The translations under genes and the position numbers were made by a program. Below, one piece after another: positions 1-9,207 of a DNA stretch of 64,000 nucleotides. The stretch's first letter is position 1; each line of letters starts with the position of its first letter. The stretch is from Cyclobacteriaceae bacterium (GTDB lineage: Bacteria > Bacteroidota > Bacteroidia > Cytophagales > Cyclobacteriaceae), in assembly GCA_958296015.1 (NCBI GenBank), contig CATQIH010000032.1, positions 1-64,000 on the forward strand, in the 5' to 3' direction. Below the pieces are notes generated by a model. It ran no database searches. It worked only from the letters and a program-made list of their open reading frames with translations, and had not been told where the DNA came from.

Positions 1-1164
1 CTGGCCTGACTGGCCAGTGGCGGTAAAGTACAGTACATTGTTGATATTTGTAACTAATTCAGGATACTGATAAGTCTCACCTGTAATGGCTATTGTACCT
101 ATTTCCGTACCATCAGTTTTCCATAGCTGTTTGCCTGTGGTAGTGCCATCTGCGCTGGCAATAAAATATAATGTATCGTCAACTACGGTCAGTGCGTCAA
201 TTTTACTTCCTTCATATTCACTGGGATTTATTTTTTTGACTATCATAGTACCCGCAGTAGTGCCATCGCTTTTCCAAAGTTCTTCATTGCCATCATTACC
301 TGTATGTTTAAAATACAGAGTTCCTTTGACATCAGTAAGTGAGTTAGGCTTGACAGATGATGCTAGTCCGGGATAGATATCTTTGAGAAGGCTGGTATTG
401 GCACTGGTGCCATCTGTTTTCCAGACCTCGGAACCGGTTGTCCCATCATTGGTTACAAAAAACAATTTACTTCCGGATACCGTCAGGTTGCTGGTTGATT
501 TATTATAAATTTCTTCCAACGTAGAGCCATCGTAGCTTCGAAGAGATGAATTTCCATTGAAATAAAGTTTGTTGTTGAAGATAGTTAGATTAGTAATAGT
601 ACTAAAATCACCTGTACCTATGGCCTGTATTGTCCCGCTTGTTGTACCATCGGTTTTCCATAACGTTTTAATGTTTTGATTCGTTGTAATATTTAGTCTT
701 TCAACCACAAAATACAGTGAAGTATTGAAGGCGACAAACTCACTAATGAAACTACTGTTAAAATCAGCATTATCTGTGTTCATATTTTTGACCATGACAG
801 TGCTTGCTGCTGTACCATTGCTTTTCCACAGTTCATAGCCATACTTCGCATTTCTGGCCATAAAGTAAAGAGTGCCTTGATAATTAAACAGCGTGAAGTT
901 TTCTTTCTCTTCAAAACCAAAGGAAGGCCCCTCATAGATATCTTTGACCAGCATGGTACCGCTTTCCGTACCATCGCTTTTCCAAAGTTCCCGGCCATGA
1001 ATGCCGTCATCCGCTATAAAATAAGCGACACCACTGATATAAGTTATATCATCCGGCGTAGCTGATGCGGTATTTGTATTAATGTCTTTTAGTAGTTGGG
1101 GAGACTGAGCATAAGCCTGTAGCGTAAGCATGCTTCCCAGGGTAAGCAATAGAGTTTTAAACAT
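1..1164 (-). CDS. ELWxxDGT-repeat secreted protein (partial, C-terminus outside window)
   Basis: The minus strand is open from an ATG at 1164-1162 to the window edge (388 codons, no stop). The start MFKTLLLTLGSMLTLQAYAQ is a typical signal peptide ending in AYAQ. The mature part is made of repeats of about 45-60 residues built around ELWKSDGTESGT, ELWKSNGTAAST, TLWKTDGTTSGT, EVWKTDGTSANT, ELWKSDGTTAGT and QLWKTDGTEIGT, each followed by a TLYF/LYFV-like strand. This is the hallmark of ELWxxDGT-repeat proteins, thought to fold as beta-propeller-like surface domains in Bacteroidota. The C-terminus, where a T9SS sorting domain would be expected, is not visible. Ligand and function are unknown. 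Confidence 0.85.
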   Translation of the reverse strand, partial: MFKTLLLTLGSMLTLQAYAQSPQLLKDINTNTASATPDDITYISGVAYFIADDGIHGRELWKSDGTESGTMLVKDIYEGPSFGFEEKENFTLFNYQGTLYFMARNAKYGYELWKSNGTAASTVMVKNMNTDNADFNSSFISEFVAFNTSLYFVVERLNITTNQNIKTLWKTDGTTSGTIQAIGTGDFSTITNLTIFNNKLYFNGNSSLRSYDGSTLEEIYNKSTSNLTVSGSKLFFVTNDGTTGSEVWKTDGTSANTSLLKDIYPGLASSVKPNSLTDVKGTLYFKHTGNDGNEELWKSDGTTAGTMIVKKINPSEYEGSKIDALTVVDDTLYFIASADGTTTGKQLWKTDGTEIGTIAITGETYQYPELVTNINNVLYFTATGQSGQ

Positions 1165-1705
1165 ATTTAGTGACTTTGATACAGTATACAAAGTTAGCAC
1201 TGTAGCTATAGCAGACTTTTTAAAAGTAATTTCATTATTACAAACTAAAATATATTTAAATAATGCAAATTTATAGCTTATGTACCATTCCCGACAATAC
1301 TTAGCATATCGCTAAAAAACAGGCTTACCTTCTCCGTATATTTATATTTTGTACAAAAAATTACTATTTATAGCTTCTTAGCTCCTTATCGATACCTACA
1401 ATAAGGTCAGCGTTAAATGGCGGTTTGGCTTGTTAATATGTGAAACAATAACAAAAAGCTTAAAAATATTACACCTTTCACCTCCCTTCAGTAGTATTGT
1501 TTTGATGTTGATAATTGCACCTCTATCATTTTTTTCATTGTCATTTCTTTATTTTATCGGTCAAAACAGGGTCGTTGTCTATATTTATCCTTGCCCAGTC
1601 TATTGTACTCTTCTATCAGGCCATATTTTGCTAACCGTACGGGCATATCCTGCGTTGAGCCATTAGCATCAACTTTTTTTAGCCAAACCCCTGTTTCTTT
1701 TCTCC
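1165..1705. other. AT-rich divergent intergenic region
   Basis: This 541-bp gap lies between two divergent genes and should hold both promoters. It is AT-rich with poly-T and poly-A stretches. Short open frames inside show no coding character. I see no repeat or RNA gene. Confidence 0.5.
1189..1196 (-). promoter_or_regulatory. Candidate Bacteroidota -7 element (TAACTTTG)
   Basis: On the minus strand TAACTTTG matches the Bacteroidota -7 consensus TAnnTTTG and sits about 25 bp upstream of the ELWxxDGT gene start. No clear -33 TTG is visible at the usual spacing, so this is a weak call. Confidence 0.35.
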
Positions 1706-4243
1706 ATGGAAAAACGCTCATCTCTCGCAAACCCTTCAGGCAAGAAGATAACAACTGCACTTCTGCTATTTCTAACGATAACTATCAGTCATCATGCTTT
1801 TGCACAAGCTCCTCCACAGGCGGCCATAGCCAAAGGCAACGGAAGTATCATCGGCACGGTGCTGGATGCCGAGACCAGTAAGCCGGTGCCTTATGCCACC
1901 ATTACACTAACAGACTCTACCAGCAGTAAGCCGCTAGATGGTACGGTAGCCAATGAACAGGGAGCCTTTCAACTCAAAGACATAGCAGCGGGCAACTATG
2001 TGGTAGCTATCAGCTTTATTGGTTACGAAACCCTTGATAAATCTGCAGTCACTATCACTGAAAAGGGTAATACAGTAGATCTCGGCAGTATTATGCTACC
2101 TTCTGAGGCTAAAGAACTCGATGAGGTAGTAGTGCAGGGGCAGCGGGCACTGGTAGAAGAAAAAGTAGACCGCACAATCTACAACGCGGAAAATGACAAA
2201 ACTACCCAAGGCGGCGACGCTACCGACGTGCTACGCAGAGTGCCCATGCTCTCGGTAGACTTGAATGGCAACGTGTCGCTGCGCGGTAGCCAGAACATCA
2301 AGGTGCTCATCGACAACAAGCCTTCTACTATCACTGCCTCCAATCTGGGAGATGCGCTCAAGCAGATTCCTGCCGATCAGATCAAATCGGTAGAGGTGAT
2401 CACTTCTCCTTCTGCGCGCTACGATGCGGAAGGCTCGGGCGGCATCATCAATATCATCACCAAAAAGAACAAGCTACAAGGTGGTACGCTTAGCATAGAT
2501 ACCAGTGTGGGCACTCGCGGCTCTAACCTGGGGTTGAATGGCAGCTACCGTGTTGGGAAGCTAGGCTTGTCGCTGGGTGGATTTGGCCGCAACGGCTACA
2601 ATATCAACGGAGCGTTTGACAACAGCCAACTCACCAAAAATCCGGATGCCACGCAGACCCTCACTACTCAGGAAGCCGATACGCGCACTAATCTGCTCTT
2701 TGGCCGATACACTTTTGGAGTAGATTACGACATCAGCAAGCACAACTGGCTTTCAGGCTCTGCACAGTTCGGGCTGTTTAATTTCCGCAGCAAACAGGAT
2801 AATCTTTTGACGCAAACCTATCAAAACGACGTGCTTACGCAAAATAACACCAGGGATGTGAATGTGGATAACCTGGGCAATACGGTAGACCTTAGCCTCA
2901 ACTACGTGCGCAGTTTTGATAAACCCAAGCAGGAATTCAGCCTGATGACACTCTACAGCCGCAACAACCGGCAGAATAATTTCACCAACAACATCCTGGA
3001 CCAGTCCGGGCAGGTTGCCTACGACCGGCTGAAGAACATCAACGACAGCTACAACCAGGAAATTACCGTACAGGCAGACTATACGCATCCTTTCAACGAA
3101 AAAAATACACTGGAATTTGGGGTGAAAGATATACTTCGCAATGTGTCCAGTGACTACCAGTATTACACAGCCACGGGTGAAAATACAGCCTATGAATTGC
3201 AGAAAAACGATCAGCTCAACAATGTGTTCAACTATCAGCAGAACGTGATGGCAGGCTATGTATCGTATACCCTTAATCTGGCTAAATACAGCATTATGCC
3301 GGGGGTGCGCTATGAATATACCACCATTGAAGCCAACTTTCAAGATGAACAGACCATAGACATTCCGTCGTATGGTATTTTTGCGCCCAGCATCAACCTA
3401 TCGCGTAAGCTGGAAAGCGGCGATATGATCAAGGCAGCCTTCAACCGCCGTATTCAGCGGCCTTCGCTGGAGTTTCTCAACCCGAACCGACAGGCTTCCA
3501 ATCCGCTGAATATCACGCAGGGTAATCCTGATCTGGCACCGGAATACACCAATAGCTATGAATTGTCTTATGGTACGTTTATCAAAAACACCTCGCTCAA
3601 CTTTTCTGCCTTTATGCGAAATACCAGCGGCTCTATTCAGGCAGTGAGAAACGTGCTCGACCAGGACACTATTCTGACTAGCTATCAGAATATCGGTAAA
3701 ACGGATAACTACGGCCTAAGCATCTTTGCCAACGTGAGTGTTGCCAAAAAACTAACCCTAAACGGAGGTGTTGATACTTATTATGCCGTACTCAACAACA
3801 ATGTGCCCAATCCGCTGTATAATGCCAGCAACAGTGGCTTTGTGTGGAGTGGGCGTGCTTTTGGAAGTTACAACCTGACAGATACCTGGGCACTGCAACT
3901 CTTTAGCTTTTACAGAGGCCGACAGGTGCAGTTGCAGGGATACCAGGGAGGCTTTGGCATCTATAGCCTGAGCGTTAACAAAGAGTTCAATGACAAGAAA
4001 GGCAGTATCGGCTTTGGAGCCGAGAACTTCTTTACCTCCGAATTTAAAGTACGCACACAGGTGGATTCTCCGGTGATCAGTCAGCAAAGTGTGAACACAT
4101 TTCGAAACATGAGCTTTAAGATTAACTTCTCTTATCGCATCGGAAAGCTCAACGTCAATCCACAGCAACGACGCAAGAAACGCTCCATCCAGAACGATGA
4201 CCTGAAAGGCGGAGACAGCAATGGCCAGATGAACACGCCTTAA
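1706..4243 (+). CDS. TonB-dependent receptor-like outer membrane beta-barrel with CarboxypepD_reg domain
   Basis: This 845-residue protein begins with a signal peptide (hydrophobic stretch ALLLFLTITISHHAFA, cleavage before QAPP). Residues about 45-125 form a carboxypeptidase regulatory-like (Ig-fold) domain with GTVLDAETSKPVPYATITL and the closing FIGYETLDKS motif. A plug domain follows (about 135-250, with DVLRRVPMLSVDLNGNVSLR and GSGGIINIITKK). The rest is a barrel of the outer-membrane barrel family 3 type (SANLSRKLESGD-like strands, NPDLAPEYTNSYELSY). The C-terminus carries a basic tail (RRKKRS) after the last strand. No SusD partner lies beside it, so it may be a stand-alone receptor rather than a glycan-utilisation SusC. 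Substrate unknown. Confidence 0.85.
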   Translation: MEKRSSLANPSGKKITTALLLFLTITISHHAFAQAPPQAAIAKGNGSIIGTVLDAETSKPVPYATITLTDSTSSKPLDGTVANEQGAFQLKDIAAGNYVVAISFIGYETLDKSAVTITEKGNTVDLGSIMLPSEAKELDEVVVQGQRALVEEKVDRTIYNAENDKTTQGGDATDVLRRVPMLSVDLNGNVSLRGSQNIKVLIDNKPSTITASNLGDALKQIPADQIKSVEVITSPSARYDAEGSGGIINIITKKNKLQGGTLSIDTSVGTRGSNLGLNGSYRVGKLGLSLGGFGRNGYNINGAFDNSQLTKNPDATQTLTTQEADTRTNLLFGRYTFGVDYDISKHNWLSGSAQFGLFNFRSKQDNLLTQTYQNDVLTQNNTRDVNVDNLGNTVDLSLNYVRSFDKPKQEFSLMTLYSRNNRQNNFTNNILDQSGQVAYDRLKNINDSYNQEITVQADYTHPFNEKNTLEFGVKDILRNVSSDYQYYTATGENTAYELQKNDQLNNVFNYQQNVMAGYVSYTLNLAKYSIMPGVRYEYTTIEANFQDEQTIDIPSYGIFAPSINLSRKLESGDMIKAAFNRRIQRPSLEFLNPNRQASNPLNITQGNPDLAPEYTNSYELSYGTFIKNTSLNFSAFMRNTSGSIQAVRNVLDQDTILTSYQNIGKTDNYGLSIFANVSVAKKLTLNGGVDTYYAVLNNNVPNPLYNASNSGFVWSGRAFGSYNLTDTWALQLFSFYRGRQVQLQGYQGGFGIYSLSVNKEFNDKKGSIGFGAENFFTSEFKVRTQVDSPVISQQSVNTFRNMSFKINFSYRIGKLNVNPQQRRKKRSIQNDDLKGGDSNGQMNTP

Positions 4244-4319
4244 AACATGAAGCTACCTTTTTTGTCTCAAAAATCATCTTCATATTGCAGGTGTTTATCA
4301 ATTTAACCCACCTGACACG

Positions 4320-4736
4320 ATGAGTTTTCTTAAAGATTTTAAAGAATTTGCGATCAAAGGCAATGTCATTGATCTAGCCGTAGCCGTAATTATTGGTGCA
4401 GCGTTTGGTAAGATTGTTTCTTCGCTGGTTAACGACATTGTGATGCCCGTGATAGGACTACTGATAGGAGGAATAGATTTTACAGGATTGAAAATAGTGC
4501 TGAAAGAAGGGACAGGAGATGTGAAGGAAGTGGCGATCATGTATGGACAGTTCCTTCAGAATGTGTTGGATTTTCTCATTATTGCTTTTGCCGTTTTTGT
4601 AGTTGTCAGAGCTTATCGTAATATGGAAAGAAAGGAAGAACAAGCACCGGCAGGCCCTTCTCCGGCGGCTCCTACCAACGAAGAGCAACTACTGGCTGAA
4701 ATTCGTGACTTGCTGAAAGAAAAGCCAATTAGATAG
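4320..4736 (+). CDS. mscL: Large-conductance mechanosensitive channel MscL
   Basis: The 138-residue protein matches MscL in length and sequence. It has the N-terminal amphipathic helix [17 protein letters not shown]1 [28 protein letters not shown] with the glycine/alanine-rich pore lining, a short periplasmic loop, TM2 ([18 protein letters not shown]) and a C-terminal helical bundle ending [16 protein letters not shown]. It forms a homopentameric pore in the inner membrane that opens under osmotic down-shock to release solutes. It stands alone, 76 bp after the upstream receptor gene. Confidence 0.96.
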   Translation: MSFLKDFKEFAIKGNVIDLAVAVIIGAAFGKIVSSLVNDIVMPVIGLLIGGIDFTGLKIVLKEGTGDVKEVAIMYGQFLQNVLDFLIIAFAVFVVVRAYRNMERKEEQAPAGPSPAAPTNEEQLLAEIRDLLKEKPIR

Positions 4737-4776
4737 ATAGTTGGACCCTATTTTATGAAGAACCAGGCATTTAGTC

Positions 4777-7044
4777 ATGTCTGGTTTTTTAATGATACAG
4801 ATGATAGCAACGAGGCAAAAAAATACTATTTTTGGTTTTCCTACAACTCATACAACCAACCTGTTACCTGTGAAAAGTATTTTACTATTTTGCGCCCTCT
4901 GCCTGATGAGCCTGCCGCTTTTTTCTCAAAAAAGGAATGAAGCTTATCAATTACCCATCCGTAAAGCCTCTTCGGCTATCAGTATTGATGGTGCTATGGA
5001 TGACCCTGCCTGGCAAGATGCTGCGATAGCTACCGACTTCTACATGATCCTCCCGATGGATACCAGCTATGCCAAGGTGCGCACCGATGTGCGTATGGCT
5101 TACGATGACCATGCGCTGTATATTATTGCCGTATGCTACCATGCTTTGCCTGGCCCTTACATAGTGGAATCGCTGAGGAGGGATTTCTCTTTTGGTAAAA
5201 ACGATAACTTCCTGCTATTCATGGACCCTTTCGATGACCAGACCAACGGCTTTTCTTTTGGGGCAAATGCGGCGGGTGCGCAGTGGGACGGGCTGATGTA
5301 TGAAGGCGGAAAAGTAAACCTAAGCTGGGATAATAAGTGGATTTCGGAAGTAAAAAATTATGATGACCGCTGGGTATTTGAAGCCGCCATTCCTTTCAAA
5401 ACCATCCGGTATAAAAAAGGTATCACACGCTGGGGCATCAACTTCAGCCGGTTGGATCTGAAGACCACCGAGAAATCGAGCTGGGCACCTGTACCGCGGC
5501 AGTTTCCTTCTGCCTCGCTGGCCTATACAGGCACACTTGTGTGGGACCAGCCCCCCCCTACTGTCAATTCCAATATATCAGTGATACCTTATGTGCTGGG
5601 TGGCCTTTCCAAAGATTATGCAAGCGATAAAGCGCAGGATTACCGAATGGATGCAGGAGTAGATGCCAAGGTTGCCATCACGTCTTCGCTGAACCTGGAC
5701 CTGACCGTCAACCCTGATTTCTCACAGGTAGACGTAGACCAGCAGGTGACCAATCTGGACCGGTTTGAGCTTTTCTTTCCGGAGCGGCGGCAGTTTTTTC
5801 TGGAAAATGGGGACCTGTTTGCCAACTTCGGCTACGAAACCATCCGGCCTTTTTTCTCCCGTCGTATCGGACTGGGTGTGCCCATCCAGTTTGGTGCCCG
5901 TTTGAGCGGCAAGCTCAACAGAAACTGGCGAGTAGGTGTTATGGATATCCAGACCAGCAAACAGGAGATTACCGGGCTTCCTACCCAGAATTTTGCTGTG
6001 ATGTCTTTGCAGCGACAGGTATTTGCCCGCTCTAATATTGGTCTGATACTGATCAACAAAGAATCACTCAACTATCATCCGCAGGTAAGTTCTGACTTGC
6101 CCGTATACTCACAATACAACCGGAACGCAGGACTGGAATATAATATAGCCTCCAACAACAACCTGTGGACCGGCAAGGTGCTGTTTCTGAAGTCATTCAG
6201 TCCGGGCAACCCTGGTGACGAGCTGGCCCATGCGGCAAATCTGCAATATACCGGCCGGAAGTGGCTAATCAGCTGGCGGCACGAATATGTTGGGCAACAT
6301 TACAATGCTGAGGTAGGCTACGTTCCCCGCAGGAGCTACATCAAGTTTAGTCCGCAGATAGGCTATCTGTTTCTTCCCAGAGGCGGCCATATCCTGAGTC
6401 ATGGCCCACAGTTGAATACCAACTTGTTTTTCAATAAGTCGTGGGCGCAAACTGATCAGGAAAACTACCTGGTCTACAAATTTACCTTTCGCAAGCTCAG
6501 TACTTTTTCGGCCTGGGTGGCCCGCGATTATGTGAAGCTGCTACAACCGTTTGATCCCACCAATACCGGAAGCGACACCCTGTCGTTAGGTACAGAACAC
6601 CGGTGGCACTCGTGGGGAACAGAGTTTGTGTCGAGGCCCAACAGCTTGTTTACGTATGCCTTCTCTACACGGTATGGCGGTTATTATGCGGAAGGCAAAA
6701 GGTTCAACCTGAGTGCTGAGCTGGGGTATCGTTTTCAGCCCTATATTAGTATTACGGCCAATGCCAGTTATAATAACATCTTGTTACCCGAACCCTGGAA
6801 CCGCAAAAGCTTCTGGCTGATCGGCCCACGTTTGGATGTCACCATGACTAATAAGCTATTTATTACTGCCTTTCTTCAGTATAATGAGCAGATCAAAAAT
6901 GTGAACTTAAATACCCGCTTACAGTGGCGCTACCAGCCTGCCTCTGATCTGTTCATCGTATATACCGACAACTATCTGCCTGCTCCGTTTGGGGTAAAAA
7001 CCCGCGCACTGGTACTGAAGCTTACCTACTGGTGGAATGTGTAG
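4777..7044 (+). CDS. DUF5916 protein with N-terminal CBM9-like domain, putative outer-membrane barrel
   Basis: The open frame gives 755 residues. After a hydrophobic segment (SILLFCALCLMSLPLFS, cleavage before QKRNE) comes a CBM9-like fold starting AISIDGAMDDPAWQDA and containing the family-typical FGKNDNFLLFMDPFDDQTNGFSFG, WDNKWISEV and WVFEAAIPFKTIRY. The remainder, from NLDLTVNPDFSQVDVDQQV and FFPERRQFFLENGDLF, is the DUF5916 barrel-like region. Such proteins are frequent in Bacteroidota and are thought to be exported. The true start is uncertain: 31 residues precede the signal sequence, and an in-frame GTG at 4870 (residue 32) directly before KSILLF would give a normal signal peptide. Function and ligand are unknown. 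Confidence 0.8.
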   Translation: MSGFLMIQMIATRQKNTIFGFPTTHTTNLLPVKSILLFCALCLMSLPLFSQKRNEAYQLPIRKASSAISIDGAMDDPAWQDAAIATDFYMILPMDTSYAKVRTDVRMAYDDHALYIIAVCYHALPGPYIVESLRRDFSFGKNDNFLLFMDPFDDQTNGFSFGANAAGAQWDGLMYEGGKVNLSWDNKWISEVKNYDDRWVFEAAIPFKTIRYKKGITRWGINFSRLDLKTTEKSSWAPVPRQFPSASLAYTGTLVWDQPPPTVNSNISVIPYVLGGLSKDYASDKAQDYRMDAGVDAKVAITSSLNLDLTVNPDFSQVDVDQQVTNLDRFELFFPERRQFFLENGDLFANFGYETIRPFFSRRIGLGVPIQFGARLSGKLNRNWRVGVMDIQTSKQEITGLPTQNFAVMSLQRQVFARSNIGLILINKESLNYHPQVSSDLPVYSQYNRNAGLEYNIASNNNLWTGKVLFLKSFSPGNPGDELAHAANLQYTGRKWLISWRHEYVGQHYNAEVGYVPRRSYIKFSPQIGYLFLPRGGHILSHGPQLNTNLFFNKSWAQTDQENYLVYKFTFRKLSTFSAWVARDYVKLLQPFDPTNTGSDTLSLGTEHRWHSWGTEFVSRPNSLFTYAFSTRYGGYYAEGKRFNLSAELGYRFQPYISITANASYNNILLPEPWNRKSFWLIGPRLDVTMTNKLFITAFLQYNEQIKNVNLNTRLQWRYQPASDLFIVYTDNYLPAPFGVKTRALVLKLTYWWNV

Positions 7045-7170
7045 CTTGGTTAACTATTTGTAGAGAAGTATATAGGGTCATAAACCAAGTTAGTCTTTAT
7101 CCAATAGCTACCAACTGTTAAATTATACCGATGAAAAGTGTTCAATTTACGAACTCTTTACCGCTTTTGC

Positions 7171-7467
7171 ATGGAAAGAATATTTGCAAAAATTACGCTT
7201 AGAGCTTATTGGGAGAAACACGCAGAGGCAGAACAGCATTTAAAAACATGGTATGACATTGCTATAAATTCTGACTGGAAAACCCCCAATAACGTAAAAA
7301 ATACTTATGCAAATACGAGTATCCTCAAAGACAACAGAATTGTTTTTAATACCAAAGGAATCGCCTATCGATTGGTAGCAAAGTTTAATTTTCAAAAGCA
7401 ATGGATATTCATCCGGTTTATAGGCACCCACGCCGAGTACAATAAAATTGATGGCAATATAATTTAA
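7171..7467 (+). CDS. higB: Type II toxin, HigB family
   Basis: Ninety-eight residues from ATG 7171 (MERIFAKITLRAYWEKHAEA), which matches the usual HigB start better than the longer open frame from 7138. Further motifs are NNVKNTYANTSILKDNRIVFN and YRLVAKFNFQKQWIFIRFIGTHAEYNKID, all conserved in the HigB (RelE-fold) mRNA interferases that cut mRNA in the ribosome. The antitoxin gene follows after 12 bp. The toxin-first order is normal for hig loci. Confidence 0.9.
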   Translation: MERIFAKITLRAYWEKHAEAEQHLKTWYDIAINSDWKTPNNVKNTYANTSILKDNRIVFNTKGIAYRLVAKFNFQKQWIFIRFIGTHAEYNKIDGNII

Positions 7468-7479
7468 CAGCTAAGGCAT

Positions 7480-7848
7480 ATGAATATTAAACTTATAAAA
7501 ACAGAAACGGATTACCAAAAATCATTGCAAAGGCTTGAGATCATCTTTGATGCCCCTAGTGGAACTTCTGAAAGTGACGAAGCGGATATTTTAGGTCTCT
7601 TGATTGATGATTATGAGAAAAAACATTATGCTATTGAAACACCTGATCCTATCGAAGCTATAAAAATAAGAATGGAAGAAATGCAGCTAAAACAAAAAGA
7701 TTTGGTCAAAGAAATTGGTGGAAAAAGCAGGGTATCAAAAATCTTAAAAAGAGGAAGAAAACTAACAGTTGAAATGATCCGAAATCTGGCAACAAGCTTA
7801 AATCTATCAGCAGGGATGCTCGCCAAAGATTATCATATTTCAAAATAG
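7480..7848 (+). CDS. higA: HigA-type antitoxin, XRE helix-turn-helix
   Basis: The 122-residue protein pairs with HigB upstream. The N-terminal half (to about residue 60) is the toxin-binding part seen in the long HigA class, including ADILGLLIDDYEKKHYAI. The C-terminal half is an XRE-type helix-turn-helix (IRMEEMQLKQKDLVKEIGGKSRVSKILKRGRKLTVEMIRNLATSLNL) that should autorepress the operon. The last 9 bp overlap the 3' end of the convergent nuoN-like gene. No terminator separates the two. Confidence 0.9.
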   Translation: MNIKLIKTETDYQKSLQRLEIIFDAPSGTSESDEADILGLLIDDYEKKHYAIETPDPIEAIKIRMEEMQLKQKDLVKEIGGKSRVSKILKRGRKLTVEMIRNLATSLNLSAGMLAKDYHISK

Positions 7849-9207
7849 AAACATCTGCACACCCAAACCCACCATAACTGTAAGAAGCAAACAAAATATC
7901 CATACGAAAGACACCAGTCGGGAATAGGTATTGCTGATCACCATCGTTGGTTGGTAATACATAGGCATGATGATACGCAGATAGACGGCCAGTGAGATGG
8001 CACTGTTGAGAATAGCCACCACTGCCAGCCAGGTAAATTCACTGTCTATGGCTGCGCCAAACAACAAGAACTTACCGGCAAAACCTGCCAGCGGTGGTAT
8101 GCCCACCAGTGAAAACAAGAAAATGCTCATGGCTACACCTGTCCAGGGATGTTGTTTACCTACTCCCTTAAAGTTTTTTAGCTCAGTGCCATGTGCCAGC
8201 ACCACAGCAAAAGCCCCGGTATTCATCACTGCATAGGCGACGGCGAAGACGATCAGCGAATGCACAGCCAGGCCGCTTTGCTGCATGGCTACTACACCCA
8301 GCAGGAAATACCCCGCCTGCGCTATGGTAGAATAAGCCAGCAACCTGACCACATTTTGCTGCCATAAAGCCACAACATTACCAAAAGTCATAGTAAGCAC
8401 GGCAAGGACTGCAAGCAGCCACGGCCAGTTGACCAACTGCACGGGAAGCTCCTTCATCGCCTGCGAAAGTGCAAAGATGGCTCCTACTTTGGGAATGACA
8501 GACAGGTAAGCCGCAATAGACACCGGTGCACCTTCAAAGGTGTCGGGCGTCCAGAAATGAAAAGGGAAGATGGAGGCTGCGTAGCCGATACCCACCAGCA
8601 GGGCCACAAGCCCAAACACAACAGGCAAAGGCTGCAAACCAGGATTGTTTAAGGCCGAAAGCAAAGTGCTACCGGTGGTGCCTACCCAGTAGGTCAGTCC
8701 AAAAACCATGAGTGCGCTGGTGACTGATCCATAGATAAAATACTTCATGGCACCTTCGGTGGCAGCATCGGTTTTGGGGTAAGCTGCCAGGGCAAAGCCG
8801 CTCAGGCTGTTCATCAGCAGCCCCAGCACAATGAACATCACATCGCCGCTTCCGGCCAGCAGCAGCGAACCCAGGGTAGCGAAGCCCAGCAGGCTGTAGA
8901 CGGTACCTTCCCGACCCGTACCTTTCAGTTCGCTCCGTGCCAACAAAGCAAAAAGCACCGAAGCCGGGCAGAGGATGATCACCGACCAGTGGTTGAAGGC
9001 ATCTACTCTGAAAGTCTGTGAAAAAGCAGTAGCTTCCACGCCCAGCCTGCTGATGCTCAGGCCCATCGCTGCCAACATGCCGACAGCCAACGCCATTAAG
9101 CTTCCAGTAGGTCTTCTCAGCATCTCGAAGATCAGGGCAGCCACCGCGGTGAGCAACACGATGATCTGCGGTAAGATCAATAGCAAGTCCTGACCCATAC
9201 TACTCAT
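7840..9207 (-). CDS. nuoN: Complex I-like antiporter subunit NuoN
   Basis: The 455-residue polytopic membrane protein has the proton_antipo_M signature with FPFHFWTPDTFEGAPVSIAAYLSVIPKVGAIFAL, including the lysine of the TM7/TM8 channel region, and MTFGNVVALWQQNVVRLLAYSTIAQAGYFLLG. In respiratory complex I NuoN is one of three antiporter-like subunits driving cation translocation. It is the last gene of the A-(B/D)-H-J-K-L-M-N cluster and its start overlaps the nuoM stop by 4 bp, implying translational coupling. Nothing in this subunit looks degenerate, in contrast to the H and B/D subunits. The electron donor, if any, is not encoded here. Confidence 0.88.
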   Translation of the reverse strand: MSSMGQDLLLILPQIIVLLTAVAALIFEMLRRPTGSLMALAVGMLAAMGLSISRLGVEATAFSQTFRVDAFNHWSVIILCPASVLFALLARSELKGTGREGTVYSLLGFATLGSLLLAGSGDVMFIVLGLLMNSLSGFALAAYPKTDAATEGAMKYFIYGSVTSALMVFGLTYWVGTTGSTLLSALNNPGLQPLPVVFGLVALLVGIGYAASIFPFHFWTPDTFEGAPVSIAAYLSVIPKVGAIFALSQAMKELPVQLVNWPWLLAVLAVLTMTFGNVVALWQQNVVRLLAYSTIAQAGYFLLGVVAMQQSGLAVHSLIVFAVAYAVMNTGAFAVVLAHGTELKNFKGVGKQHPWTGVAMSIFLFSLVGIPPLAGFAGKFLLFGAAIDSEFTWLAVVAILNSAISLAVYLRIIMPMYYQPTMVISNTYSRLVSFVWIFCLLLTVMVGLGVQMFLF